Shown: piece by piece, positions 6,210 through 11,771 of the stretch
Layout: each line of letters begins with the position of its first letter
How positions within the stretch are numbered: the first letter of the stretch is position 1
NCBI GenBank assembly: GCA_946404705.1
Contig: CAMJES010000036.1
Location: 1-11,771 of the forward strand
Reading direction: 5' to 3'
DNA from: an uncultured Ruminococcus sp.
GTDB lineage: Bacteria; Bacillota; Clostridia; Oscillospirales; Ruminococcaceae
DNA: 11,771 nt
Program-made: the position numbers and the translations under genes
Notes under the pieces: generated by a model
What the model was told of the DNA's origin: nothing
Database searches by the model: none
Seen by the model: the letters and a program-made list of their open reading frames with translations, nothing else

Positions 6210-6965
6210 ATGAACATGAAAAAAACTGTTTCAGGTATTGCTGCTGCTGTAATGGCAGTATCCGCACTTTCTATCGCTGCAACTGCTGCAGACTGGTCAA
6301 AGACCAGCTACGCTGACGATGATCCCAATACCGTAAGCATCGTTTCCACAGACGCTAACGGCGTTACATTCACACAGGCTGTAGGCGGCGGCTCTTGCAA
6401 GGCTCGCATCACACTCGTTGATATCCTTGCTAACCCCGAGGATGCTTCCAAGATCAAGAGCGGTTCATGGGACGTTACATACACAGGTCTTTCTTCTCTC
6501 ACAGGCACAGAGATCGGCTGGCTCGGCGGCGGTACATGGGCTGCAACCTGCAACTCTGCAGGCTTTGGTCTTGCTCCTACAGAAACAAAGGAAGACGGTA
6601 CTACAGTTTGGGAAGATACTCAGACAGTTTCCGACTCCTTCAAGTATCTCCTTGATACACAGGTTCCTACAGATGCAACAGAAGCTGAGTATGTATTTAT
6701 GGATTGGTCCGGTCAGGATCTCGTTGCAAACAACATCACAGTAACAGTTTCCAACCTCAAGTTCTTTGACGCTGACGGAAACGAGATCGCTCAGAAGGAA
6801 TACAGCGGTGCTTCCGATGCAGCTGCTGATACAACAGCTGACGCTCCTGCTGCTGACGCTTCGGAAACAACATCCACAGCTACCGGTAACACAACAGTTG
6901 CTGCTATCGCATCTGTAATGGCTGTTGCAGGCGCTGCTGCTATCGCTGCTAAGAAGAGAAAGTAA
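6210..6965 (+). CDS. Secreted surface protein with ATGN anchor (gene 4)
   Basis: A 251-residue exported protein. Residues 1-26 are a signal peptide ending A-T-A. The mature domain (about 27-205) starts at DWSKTSYADDDP, has two isolated Cys (in GGSCKARIT and AATCNSAG) and ends with NNITVTVSNLKFFDADGNEI, a beta-strand-rich pattern typical of surface beta-sandwich modules. It is unlike the domain of genes 3 and 5, and I cannot assign a family. A Thr/Ala linker precedes ATGN (224-227), a hydrophobic stretch and KKRK. The chosen ATG at 6210 lies 9 nt after GGAGG; the next in-frame ATG at 6216 is possible but further from that site. Only 47 nt separate its stop from gene 5, with no GC-rich terminator, so the two are probably one transcript. 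Confidence 0.88.
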   Translation: MNMKKTVSGIAAAVMAVSALSIAATAADWSKTSYADDDPNTVSIVSTDANGVTFTQAVGGGSCKARITLVDILANPEDASKIKSGSWDVTYTGLSSLTGTEIGWLGGGTWAATCNSAGFGLAPTETKEDGTTVWEDTQTVSDSFKYLLDTQVPTDATEAEYVFMDWSGQDLVANNITVTVSNLKFFDADGNEIAQKEYSGASDAAADTTADAPAADASETTSTATGNTTVAAIASVMAVAGAAAIAAKKRK

Positions 6966-6968
6966 GCT

Positions 6969-6990
6969 TTTTATAAGGCTTATTATAAAA
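6969..6990 (+). promoter_or_regulatory. AT-only hairpin between genes 4 and 5
   Basis: TTTTATAA (6969-6976) and TTATAAAA (6983-6990) form a perfect 8-bp inverted repeat with a six-base loop, just before the ribosome binding site of gene 5. Six T follow shortly after, so it could also be a weak attenuator that lowers gene 5 expression. No separate promoter is evident for gene 5. Confidence 0.45.
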
Positions 6991-7012
6991 CTATTTTTTG
7001 GAGGAAAAAACA

Positions 7013-7843
7013 ATGAATTTCAAGAAAATTATTGCTACAGTTGCTGCAGCTGCAGTTGCTGTAACCACAATGGCTGTTAGCACTTTCGCAATCAACCTCG
7101 ATTCGTCATACCCCGGCGATTGGCAGTTGTCAACTGCTATTTCCAAGGCTGATCTCACAGCAGTTGGTGGAGATGTTCAGATCACAATCAATTATACTGT
7201 AGAGGCAAAGACACCAAACATTTTTGCACCTTCAAATGCAGAAACCTGGGATCATCTTGCTGATATGGCTGGAACAAATGCTAAGTTCTCCAGCTCAGAT
7301 CTCGTTGCTAAGACAGATGGATTCTTTGCAGTAAGATCCGACAAGACTTCCGCAACATTTGTTATGTCTGCAGCTGATATCGCAAAGCTTGGCGACAAAG
7401 GTCTTGCTTTCCAGGTAAACAACGTTACAATTAATTCTGCTGAACTTTCAGCTGGTACTCTTGGTGATGAGATCACAAGAATCGCAGAAGGAGACACAGA
7501 AGCATTTAACAATGGTTCACTTGATCCTTGGGCAGCAGCTGCTCCTGCTGAAGAAGCTGCTCCTGCTGATGACACAGCTGCTGCTGAAGATGACGGCGCT
7601 GAGGCTGTAGAAGAAAATACAGCTGCTGAAGATGATACAGTAGTTGCTGATGACGATGCTGCTGACGAAGACGCTGCTTCTGACGATGCTGCTGCTGCTG
7701 CTGATACAACAGAAGCTGACGCTCCTGCTGCTGACACAACAGCAACAGCTCCTGTTGCTACAGGTAATGCTTCCGCTGCAGTTATCCTTTCTGTAATGGC
7801 TGTTGCAGGCGCTGCTGCAATCGCTGCTAAGAAGAGAAAGTAA
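7013..7843 (+). CDS. Secreted surface protein with ATGN anchor (gene 5)
   Basis: A 276-residue exported protein and close relative of gene 3. The signal peptide spans 1-26 (ends T-F-A). The mature domain (about 27-175) has LDSSYPGDW, ISKADLTAVGGDVQITI and GLAFQVNNVTINSAELSAGT, matching gene 3 block by block. The stalk (about 177-246) is much longer and more acidic than in genes 2-4, rich in Ala, Asp and Glu, and resembles the stalk of gene 1 in charge. The anchor is ATGN (249-252), a hydrophobic segment and KKRK. Over the last 69 nt its DNA differs from gene 2 at only two positions, a sign of recent duplication or gene conversion. The ATG is 9 nt after GGAGG. It is likely co-transcribed with gene 4 and ends at a strong terminator. 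Confidence 0.9.
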   Translation: MNFKKIIATVAAAAVAVTTMAVSTFAINLDSSYPGDWQLSTAISKADLTAVGGDVQITINYTVEAKTPNIFAPSNAETWDHLADMAGTNAKFSSSDLVAKTDGFFAVRSDKTSATFVMSAADIAKLGDKGLAFQVNNVTINSAELSAGTLGDEITRIAEGDTEAFNNGSLDPWAAAAPAEEAAPADDTAAAEDDGAEAVEENTAAEDDTVVADDDAADEDAASDDAAAAADTTEADAPAADTTATAPVATGNASAAVILSVMAVAGAAAIAAKKRK

Positions 7844-7876
7844 TCTGACTTTTTCGGATAATTACTTATGAATTTA

Positions 7877-7909
7877 AAACCGCTTGGGTTTCGCCCGAGC
7901 GGTTTTTTT
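7877..7909 (+). terminator. Terminator of gene 5, end of the array
   Basis: AACCGCTTGGG (7878-7888) pairs with CCCGAGCGGTT (7894-7904), with one G-T wobble, followed by seven T. Confidence 0.93.
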
Positions 7910-7998
7910 ATATGAATTTCAGCTAACATAACAAAGGCGCTTATGCATATCACGGCGAACTTTGCCGAAGGTTATTTTTTCGATTTGTGCAAATAATG

Positions 7999-8027
7999 TT
8001 GCAATTGTTAATAATATATGTTATAAT
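7999..8027 (+). promoter_or_regulatory. Promoter of the micro-ORF and SPFH operon
   Basis: TTGCAA (7999-8004), a 17-bp spacer and TATAAT (8022-8027) preceded by TGT, the same extended -10 as in array genes 1, 3 and 4. No further promoter or terminator is seen before the SPFH gene, so the four downstream genes probably form one transcript. Confidence 0.8.
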
Positions 8028-8038
8028 AAAAACGCAAG

Positions 8039-8054
8039 TATTTTTGCAAAAATA
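8039..8054 (+). promoter_or_regulatory. 16-bp perfect palindrome in the leader
   Basis: TATTTTTGCAAAAATA is its own reverse complement and lies between the predicted start (about 8034) and the ribosome binding site at 8060. It could be an operator for a dimeric repressor or a small RNA stem. Confidence 0.45.
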
Positions 8055-8074
8055 TAAACGGAGGGATGACCGCT

Positions 8075-8206
8075 ATGCTCGTTATTACCGAAAGCGCACT
8101 CACCGGAAATGTTCCGGCAGGAGTTTATATCGCGGCTGCGGCTGTTGCTGCGGTTGTTATTATTGCGGCGATCGTTCTCGGCGTGATATCAAAAAAGAAA
8201 AAATAA
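8075..8206 (+). CDS. 43-residue anchor-only membrane micro-protein
   Basis: A short gene with its own promoter and a clear GGAGGG (8060-8065) placed 9 nt before the ATG at 8075; the in-frame ATG at 8066 touches that site and is less likely. The product has eight residues (MLVITESA), then LTGN at 9-12, an Ala/Val/Ile-rich membrane segment at about 16-38 and four Lys at the end. No signal peptide or mature domain is present. Motif, hydrophobic stretch and basic tail mirror the anchors of the five surface proteins next door, but the tail is 35 residues rather than 28. It uses GCG for Ala, unlike the array. Only 39 nt and no terminator separate it from the SPFH gene, so it may be a small subunit of that membrane complex. 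By the positive-inside rule its N-terminus faces out. Function is unknown. Confidence 0.72.
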   Translation: MLVITESALTGNVPAGVYIAAAAVAAVVIIAAIVLGVISKKKK

Positions 8207-8245
8207 ACGGCAGATATTCTGTTTGTAATTTCAGGAGGTATTTTT

Positions 8246-9502
8246 ATGGGACTTATTAAAGCAGCAGTTGCGTCAGTCGGCGGAGTTCTCAAGGATTCTT
8301 GGCTCGAAACCATTGAACCGGCTCCTATGTCCGACACTACCGTTATGGTAAGCGGCGTAAAGACAAAGGGCGGCAAGACCTCAAACAAGGGTGCAGACAA
8401 CGTTATTTCCAACGGCTCTGTTATCCACGTTTATCCGAATATGATGATGCTCCTCGTTGACAGCGGCAAGGTAGTTGATTTCTGCGCACAGGAGGGTTAT
8501 TACGAAGTCAATCTTTCGTCTGCACCGTCACTTTTTAACGGAGAACTCAGCGAATCTATCAAGGAAACTTGGGAGCGTTTCAAGCACGGCGGCACAGTCA
8601 GCGGAACTCAGCACGTTTACTACATAAATCTTCAGGAGATAAAGGGCGTCAAGTTCGGCACAAAGAACCCCGTAAACTACTATGATACACGCTATGACGC
8701 AGAGCTTTTCCTCCGCGCGCACGGCTCATATTCCATAAAGATAACCGACCCACTCAAATTCTTCAATGAAGCTATTCCGCGCAGCGCTTCAAGAGTTGAT
8801 TATACCGAGATATGCGGTCAGTATGCCGATGAATTTATGGATGCTCTCCAGTCGGCGATAAATCAGATGTCCTCGGACGGTATCCCCATTTCTTCCGTTA
8901 CTTCAAAGAGCCGCGAGCTTTCAAAGTATATGGCTGAAACGCTTGACGAGGAGTGGACTAAGCTTCGCGGTATGGAAGTTTGCTCCGTAGGTATCGCAAG
9001 CATTTCTTACGATGAAGAATCTAAAAAGCTTATCAATATGCGAAATCAGGGCGCAATGCTCAGAGATGCGTCTATCCGCGAAGGCTATGTTCAGGGTCAG
9101 ATCGCAGAGGGCTTGAACAAGGCAGGCTCAAATCCAAACGGCGCAGCAGCCGCTTTTATGGGCATGGGTATGGGCATGAACGCTGCAGGCAGCTTTATGG
9201 AGTCCGCTTCACGCACAAATGCCGCTCAGATGCAGCAGCAGGCAGAGGCTAACGCTGCAAAGGCTGCTTCGGGAACATGGAAATGCTCCTGCGGTGCTGA
9301 ATGTACAGGCAATTTCTGCAACAACTGCGGAAGCCCCAAGCCTGCACCGGCAGGTCAATGGAGATGCACCTGCGGAACAATGAACACGGGCAACTTCTGC
9401 AACAACTGCGGAGCTAAAAACCCCAACGCACCGTGGAAATGCTCCTGCGGTGCTGAAAATACGGGCAATTTCTGCAATAACTGCGGTGCAAAAAGACCGT
9501 AA
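8246..9502 (+). CDS. ydjI: SPFH-domain protein with three zinc ribbons (YdjI-like)
   Basis: A 418-residue cytoplasmic or membrane-associated scaffold protein of the SPFH/Band 7 superfamily, in the subgroup often labelled virion-core-protein-like. Residues about 20-265 form the SPFH region. A Gly/Met-rich stretch (298-312) and an Ala/Gln-rich helix follow. The C-terminus carries three tandem ribbons of form W-[KR]-C-x-C-G then TGNFCNNCG. Their cysteine quartets are 347/349/358/361, 374/376/385/388 and 399/401/410/413, and the first has an extra Cys353. B. subtilis YdjI, about 320 residues, binds the YdjG-YdjH membrane pair and helps bring a PspA protein to the membrane; that role is from the family. 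AGGAGG lies 7 nt before the ATG. Next gene starts 12 nt downstream. The ribbon triplication is probably a local expansion. Confidence 0.88.
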   Translation: MGLIKAAVASVGGVLKDSWLETIEPAPMSDTTVMVSGVKTKGGKTSNKGADNVISNGSVIHVYPNMMMLLVDSGKVVDFCAQEGYYEVNLSSAPSLFNGELSESIKETWERFKHGGTVSGTQHVYYINLQEIKGVKFGTKNPVNYYDTRYDAELFLRAHGSYSIKITDPLKFFNEAIPRSASRVDYTEICGQYADEFMDALQSAINQMSSDGIPISSVTSKSRELSKYMAETLDEEWTKLRGMEVCSVGIASISYDEESKKLINMRNQGAMLRDASIREGYVQGQIAEGLNKAGSNPNGAAAAFMGMGMGMNAAGSFMESASRTNAAQMQQQAEANAAKAASGTWKCSCGAECTGNFCNNCGSPKPAPAGQWRCTCGTMNTGNFCNNCGAKNPNAPWKCSCGAENTGNFCNNCGAKRP

Positions 9503-9514
9503 GGGAGATCTGAG

Positions 9515-10570
9515 ATGGATACTGTACAGATGAAATGCCCCAACTGTGGCGGAAGCGTCGTTTTTGACCCGAAAACGCAGATGCACGTTTGCGAATACTG
9601 TCAGTCGGAGTTCACATCCGAGGAAATGCAGCAGAACGCAGGCGCAGAGGACAGCGTTTTTGTGCCGAGCAGCGAGGAGCAGGCTGAATTCAATGACCAC
9701 ACTAACCTTTATATATGCGACAGCTGCGGCGCAGAGATAATCGCAGATGAAAACACGGCTGCGACCTTCTGCTACTACTGCCACAGCCCCGTAACGCTCA
9801 AAGGAAGGCTCTCGGGCGAGTGTAGACCCGAGATGATTATCCCGTTCAAGCATACTCGCGACCAAGCGATGCTCAATTACAAGGAATGGTGCAAAAAGAA
9901 ATGGTTTCTTCCGAGGGACTATACTTCTTTTTCCACGCTTGAAAAAATCACGGGGATATATGTCCCGTTCTGGCTTGCCGACTGCAAGGTCGACGCAAGA
10001 TATGACGCGGACGCGAAGATCGTGACCTCCTACACCTCGGGCGACTATAATATCACAAGAACAAAGCATTTTAAGGTAAGGCGCGCCGCAAGGATAGAGT
10101 ATGACGGCGTTCCTGCGGACGGCTCAAAGAAGATCGAGGACGCGCTTATGGACGCTATCGAACCGTTTGACTATACAAAGTTCGAGCCGTTCTCAATGTC
10201 GTATCTTTCGGGATTTTTTGCCGATAAGTACGATGTTTCAAAGGAAGAAGTTCTGCCGAATATCAAAAACCGTATAAGCACCAGCGCGGAAACCATTTTA
10301 AGGGATTCTATCGTCGGATATACGAGCGTTATTCCCGAGTTCAAGAATGTGCGCCTTATCCGCACGAACTGGCACTATACGATGCTCCCCGTTTGGTTTA
10401 TGAACTATAAATATAAGGGCAAGGACTACGAGTTTGCAATGAACGGTCAGACGGGCAAGATAGAGGGGTATCTCCCCGTTTCCGTGCCGAAGGTAATCGC
10501 ACTTGCAGCAGGACTTTTCGTTGCAGTCGGAGCAATTGTCGGAGCGATAGCAGGAGGGTTCTTTGCATGA
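9515..10570 (+). CDS. ydjG: Zinc-ribbon protein with C-terminal TM (YdjG-like)
   Basis: A 351-residue protein with two N-terminal zinc ribbons: C8/C11/C26/C29 (CPNCGG type, TFIIB-like) and C68/C71/C86/C89. A conserved middle part (about 105-310) with Trp- and Tyr-rich motifs such as GIYVPFWLADC and MLPVWFMNYKYKGKDY follows. One C-terminal hydrophobic helix (327-350) makes it a tail-anchored membrane protein. This layout and size fit B. subtilis YdjG (about 340 residues), which forms a membrane complex with YdjH that recruits YdjI and PspA-family YdjF. Such proteins are sometimes mislabelled as primosomal or helicase-related because of the ribbons. GGGAG lies 7 nt before the ATG, 12 nt after the previous stop. 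Its stop overlaps the next start as ATGA, so the two should be translationally coupled. Confidence 0.85.
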   Translation: MDTVQMKCPNCGGSVVFDPKTQMHVCEYCQSEFTSEEMQQNAGAEDSVFVPSSEEQAEFNDHTNLYICDSCGAEIIADENTAATFCYYCHSPVTLKGRLSGECRPEMIIPFKHTRDQAMLNYKEWCKKKWFLPRDYTSFSTLEKITGIYVPFWLADCKVDARYDADAKIVTSYTSGDYNITRTKHFKVRRAARIEYDGVPADGSKKIEDALMDAIEPFDYTKFEPFSMSYLSGFFADKYDVSKEEVLPNIKNRISTSAETILRDSIVGYTSVIPEFKNVRLIRTNWHYTMLPVWFMNYKYKGKDYEFAMNGQTGKIEGYLPVSVPKVIALAAGLFVAVGAIVGAIAGGFFA

Positions 10571-11337
10571 GAAAATTATTCAAAATGTTCTGTTCCCTTG
10601 CAGCAGCGGCAGCAGCTTCGCTCTGCTTATGCATAAATTCGTTTGCGGCGACAATTTTCTTTGAAGATAACGCAGACCTCTATACCGATGAGCAGGAAAA
10701 GAAGCTTATGCAGGAGCAGCAGGAGCTTTGCGACTATACGGGCTGGAATATCGCCGTTATTACGACCGATATCGACTTCCCTTTTGACGGATATGAAGCG
10801 GTCGAGTATGCCGAGAGCCGCTATAAGGAGATATATGGCAGCTACACCGCAAGCGGAATACTGTATCTGATAGATACAGGCTACCGCCACTTTGCAATAG
10901 GCGGAGAACCCGATGTCCATTACTTCAACGACGCAAGAGTCAAGAAGATGATCGACCGCTGCAACGAGAAGTATTATGACTATGACGATATGGGCAATGT
11001 CGAAACCTACTTTGACTGCGTAAGAGAGTATTATGATAAAGGCTATTTTACAAAGGATAAAGCAAGCGTAGGGATAATTGCAGGAGTGATATCGGGACTT
11101 GTCGCAGCAGCGATAGGAGTTGGAGTAGTTATATCAAGGTATAAATTCCGCAGTAAAACGAGCGCCTCGCAGTATGCGCGTTCGGGCGGCGTGGATATGT
11201 ATGAAAAGCAGGATATGTTTATCCGTGAAAGCGTAACGAGAACGAAGATATCAAGTGATAGCGGCGGCGGTGGAGGCGGCCACGGCAGCAGCGGCGGACA
11301 CAGTATGGGCGGCGGCGGAAGCGGAGGACACAGATGA
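10567..11337 (+). CDS. ydjH: TPM-domain membrane protein (YdjH-like)
   Basis: A 256-residue protein. Residues 1-27 are a signal peptide (MRKLFK, Ala-rich core, S-F-A). Residues about 33-160 are a TPM domain (TLP18.3/Psb32/MOLO-1 type): FFEDNADLYTDEQE opens it and GWNIAVITTD and GILYLIDTGYRHFAIG are its core strands. A transmembrane helix spans about 168-190, and the cytoplasmic end is a Gly/Ser/His-rich tail (232-256) with repeated GGH. So the domain is outside and the tail inside. Size and order match B. subtilis YdjH (about 254 residues), partner of YdjG. Its start overlaps the YdjG-like stop by four bases (ATGA). The gene order here is I-G-H rather than G-H-I. A PspA gene is missing from the window. 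Structured repeat copy B begins just after the stop. Confidence 0.86.
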   Translation: MRKLFKMFCSLAAAAAASLCLCINSFAATIFFEDNADLYTDEQEKKLMQEQQELCDYTGWNIAVITTDIDFPFDGYEAVEYAESRYKEIYGSYTASGILYLIDTGYRHFAIGGEPDVHYFNDARVKKMIDRCNEKYYDYDDMGNVETYFDCVREYYDKGYFTKDKASVGIIAGVISGLVAAAIGVGVVISRYKFRSKTSASQYARSGGVDMYEKQDMFIRESVTRTKISSDSGGGGGGHGSSGGHSMGGGGSGGHR

Positions 11338-11341
11338 TAAT

Positions 11342-11645
11342 GCGCAATTGATTAATTCGGAATTCGGAATGCGGAATTCGGAATTATTAAGAATGCCGAC
11401 ATTTGTAGTTGAAACCGCGAAGCGGACTAAAAGTTTCGTCCACCTTTTCAAAGGTGGTGGGTGTCCATAGGGCAAAGCCCTTGGTCGCCGTCCGCAGACG
11501 GCGAAACGCCTTAAACTATCGTATAACGCTTGCAGCGATAAGCCGAATCTCTTACAAATAAAAAGCGCAATTCAATTAAAAAGGGAAAACGGGAAATGAA
11601 CATCGAAATTTGTTGAACCCTAAAATTGAATTGCGCTTATTCTAT
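11342..11645 (+). repeat. Structured interspersed repeat, copy B
   Basis: This is colinear with the reverse complement of 1-290. In order: a GCGCAATT start (11343-11350); four 7-bp units ATTCGGA, ATTCGGA, ATGCGGA, ATTCGGA (11355-11382), against three in copy A; CCGCGAAGCGG (11415-11425); CCACCTTT/AAAGGTGG (11440-11457); the AGGGC/GCCCT hairpin (11465-11484); TCGCCGTC/GACGGCGA with the same CGCA loop as copy A (11485-11504); and the terminal 15-bp stem AAGCGCAATTCAATT (11563-11577) with its complement (11624-11638). Several stems differ in sequence from copy A but still pair. Both copies sit at a gene's 3' end in the same direction as that gene. No ORF in it is credible. Confidence 0.8.
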
Positions 11646-11668
11646 TTTCCTAAAGCAAACTATCCTCT

Positions 11669-11709
11669 AAAGGTAAAATATGCGAACGAAGTGAGTATAT
11701 TTTACCTTT
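11669..11709. repeat. 13-bp inverted repeat with GCGAACGAAGTGAGT loop
   Basis: AAAGGTAAAATAT (11669-11681) and its exact complement (11697-11709) enclose a 15-nt loop. There is no T run, so it is unlikely to be a terminator. The loop motif resembles those of palindromic repeats scattered in Clostridia, as far as I recall. Nothing else is recognisable between 11646 and the window end. Confidence 0.6.
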
Positions 11710-11771
11710 GACGCATTTTGAACAGCTATGCAAGGGAAAACCTGCAAACATCAGTATCCGCTTTTGTGACG

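Noticed and set aside
7252..7953. Minus-strand ORF of 233 codons opposite gene 5
   Set aside because: It is a Ser/Ala low-complexity mirror of the stalk and runs through the gene 5 terminator.
7930..7980. Possible second terminator (CGGC/GCCG hairpin then T run)
   Set aside because: Only four base pairs in the stem, with an interrupted T run, right after a much stronger terminator.
7987..8259. Plus-strand ORF of 90 codons around the micro-ORF
   Set aside because: It is in another frame, starts upstream of the promoter's -10, lacks a ribosome binding site and overlaps the SPFH start; the 43-codon frame fits the signals better.
9209..10069. Minus-strand ORF of 286 codons opposite the ydjI/ydjG-like junction
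   Set aside because: It overlaps two well-supported genes, has no motif and no ribosome binding site, and arises from GC-biased third positions.
1..11771. Sortase, transposase, phage or CRISPR genes
   Set aside because: No product carries a sortase, transposase, integrase or Cas motif, and no regularly spaced direct repeats are present.

Overview
The window looks like the chromosome of an anaerobic gut Firmicute of the Clostridia, most likely a Ruminococcus-type member of the Oscillospiraceae. The pointers are a Gram-positive MetRS with a C-terminal tRNA-binding domain, AT-rich intergenic DNA with sigma-A-like promoters carrying extended -10 elements, strong GGAGG ribosome binding sites, surface proteins with an NPxTG-like tail, and a B. 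subtilis YdjGHI-like membrane cassette. Genus is inference; no rRNA or other marker gene is present.

Left part (1-3417), minus strand. A structured interspersed repeat (1-290) abuts the stop codon of metG (methionyl-tRNA synthetase, 291-2228). Upstream of metG lies its own promoter, and above that about 450 bp without a gene. This gap holds two near-consensus minus-strand promoters and a strong terminator. They frame a probable small RNA of about 130 nt with a 5' hairpin and an anti-Shine-Dalgarno-like pyrimidine stretch. Next is a small membrane protein of unknown function (2796-3356) with its own promoter.

Middle part (3418-7909), plus strand. Five tandem genes encode secreted proteins of one plan: a 26-residue signal peptide, a variable mature domain, an acidic or Thr/Ala-rich stalk, and a 28-residue C-terminal anchor made of ATGN, a hydrophobic stretch and a basic end. 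Four have their own extended -10 promoter; the fifth is probably co-transcribed with the fourth. Strong terminators follow genes 1, 2, 3 and 5. A hairpin of unrelated sequence sits just upstream of each ribosome binding site. The mature domains look like beta-sandwich, possibly carbohydrate-binding, surface modules, except in gene 1, which is only an acidic stalk.

Right part (7999-11337), plus strand. One promoter drives a 43-residue micro-protein that consists almost only of the same kind of anchor (LTGN, hydrophobic stretch, KKKK). It is followed by an SPFH protein with three C-terminal zinc ribbons, a zinc-ribbon protein with a C-terminal membrane anchor, and a TPM-domain membrane protein. 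The last three match YdjI, YdjG and YdjH of B. subtilis, the membrane partners of a PspA protein, but no PspA gene is in the window. A second copy of the structured repeat follows (about 11342-11645), inverted relative to the first. Its stems differ from the first copy by compensating changes.

Most worth follow-up are the modular surface-protein array with its proline-less sorting motif, the anchor-only micro-ORF heading the YdjIGH-like operon, the candidate sRNA upstream of metG, and the covarying structured repeat.
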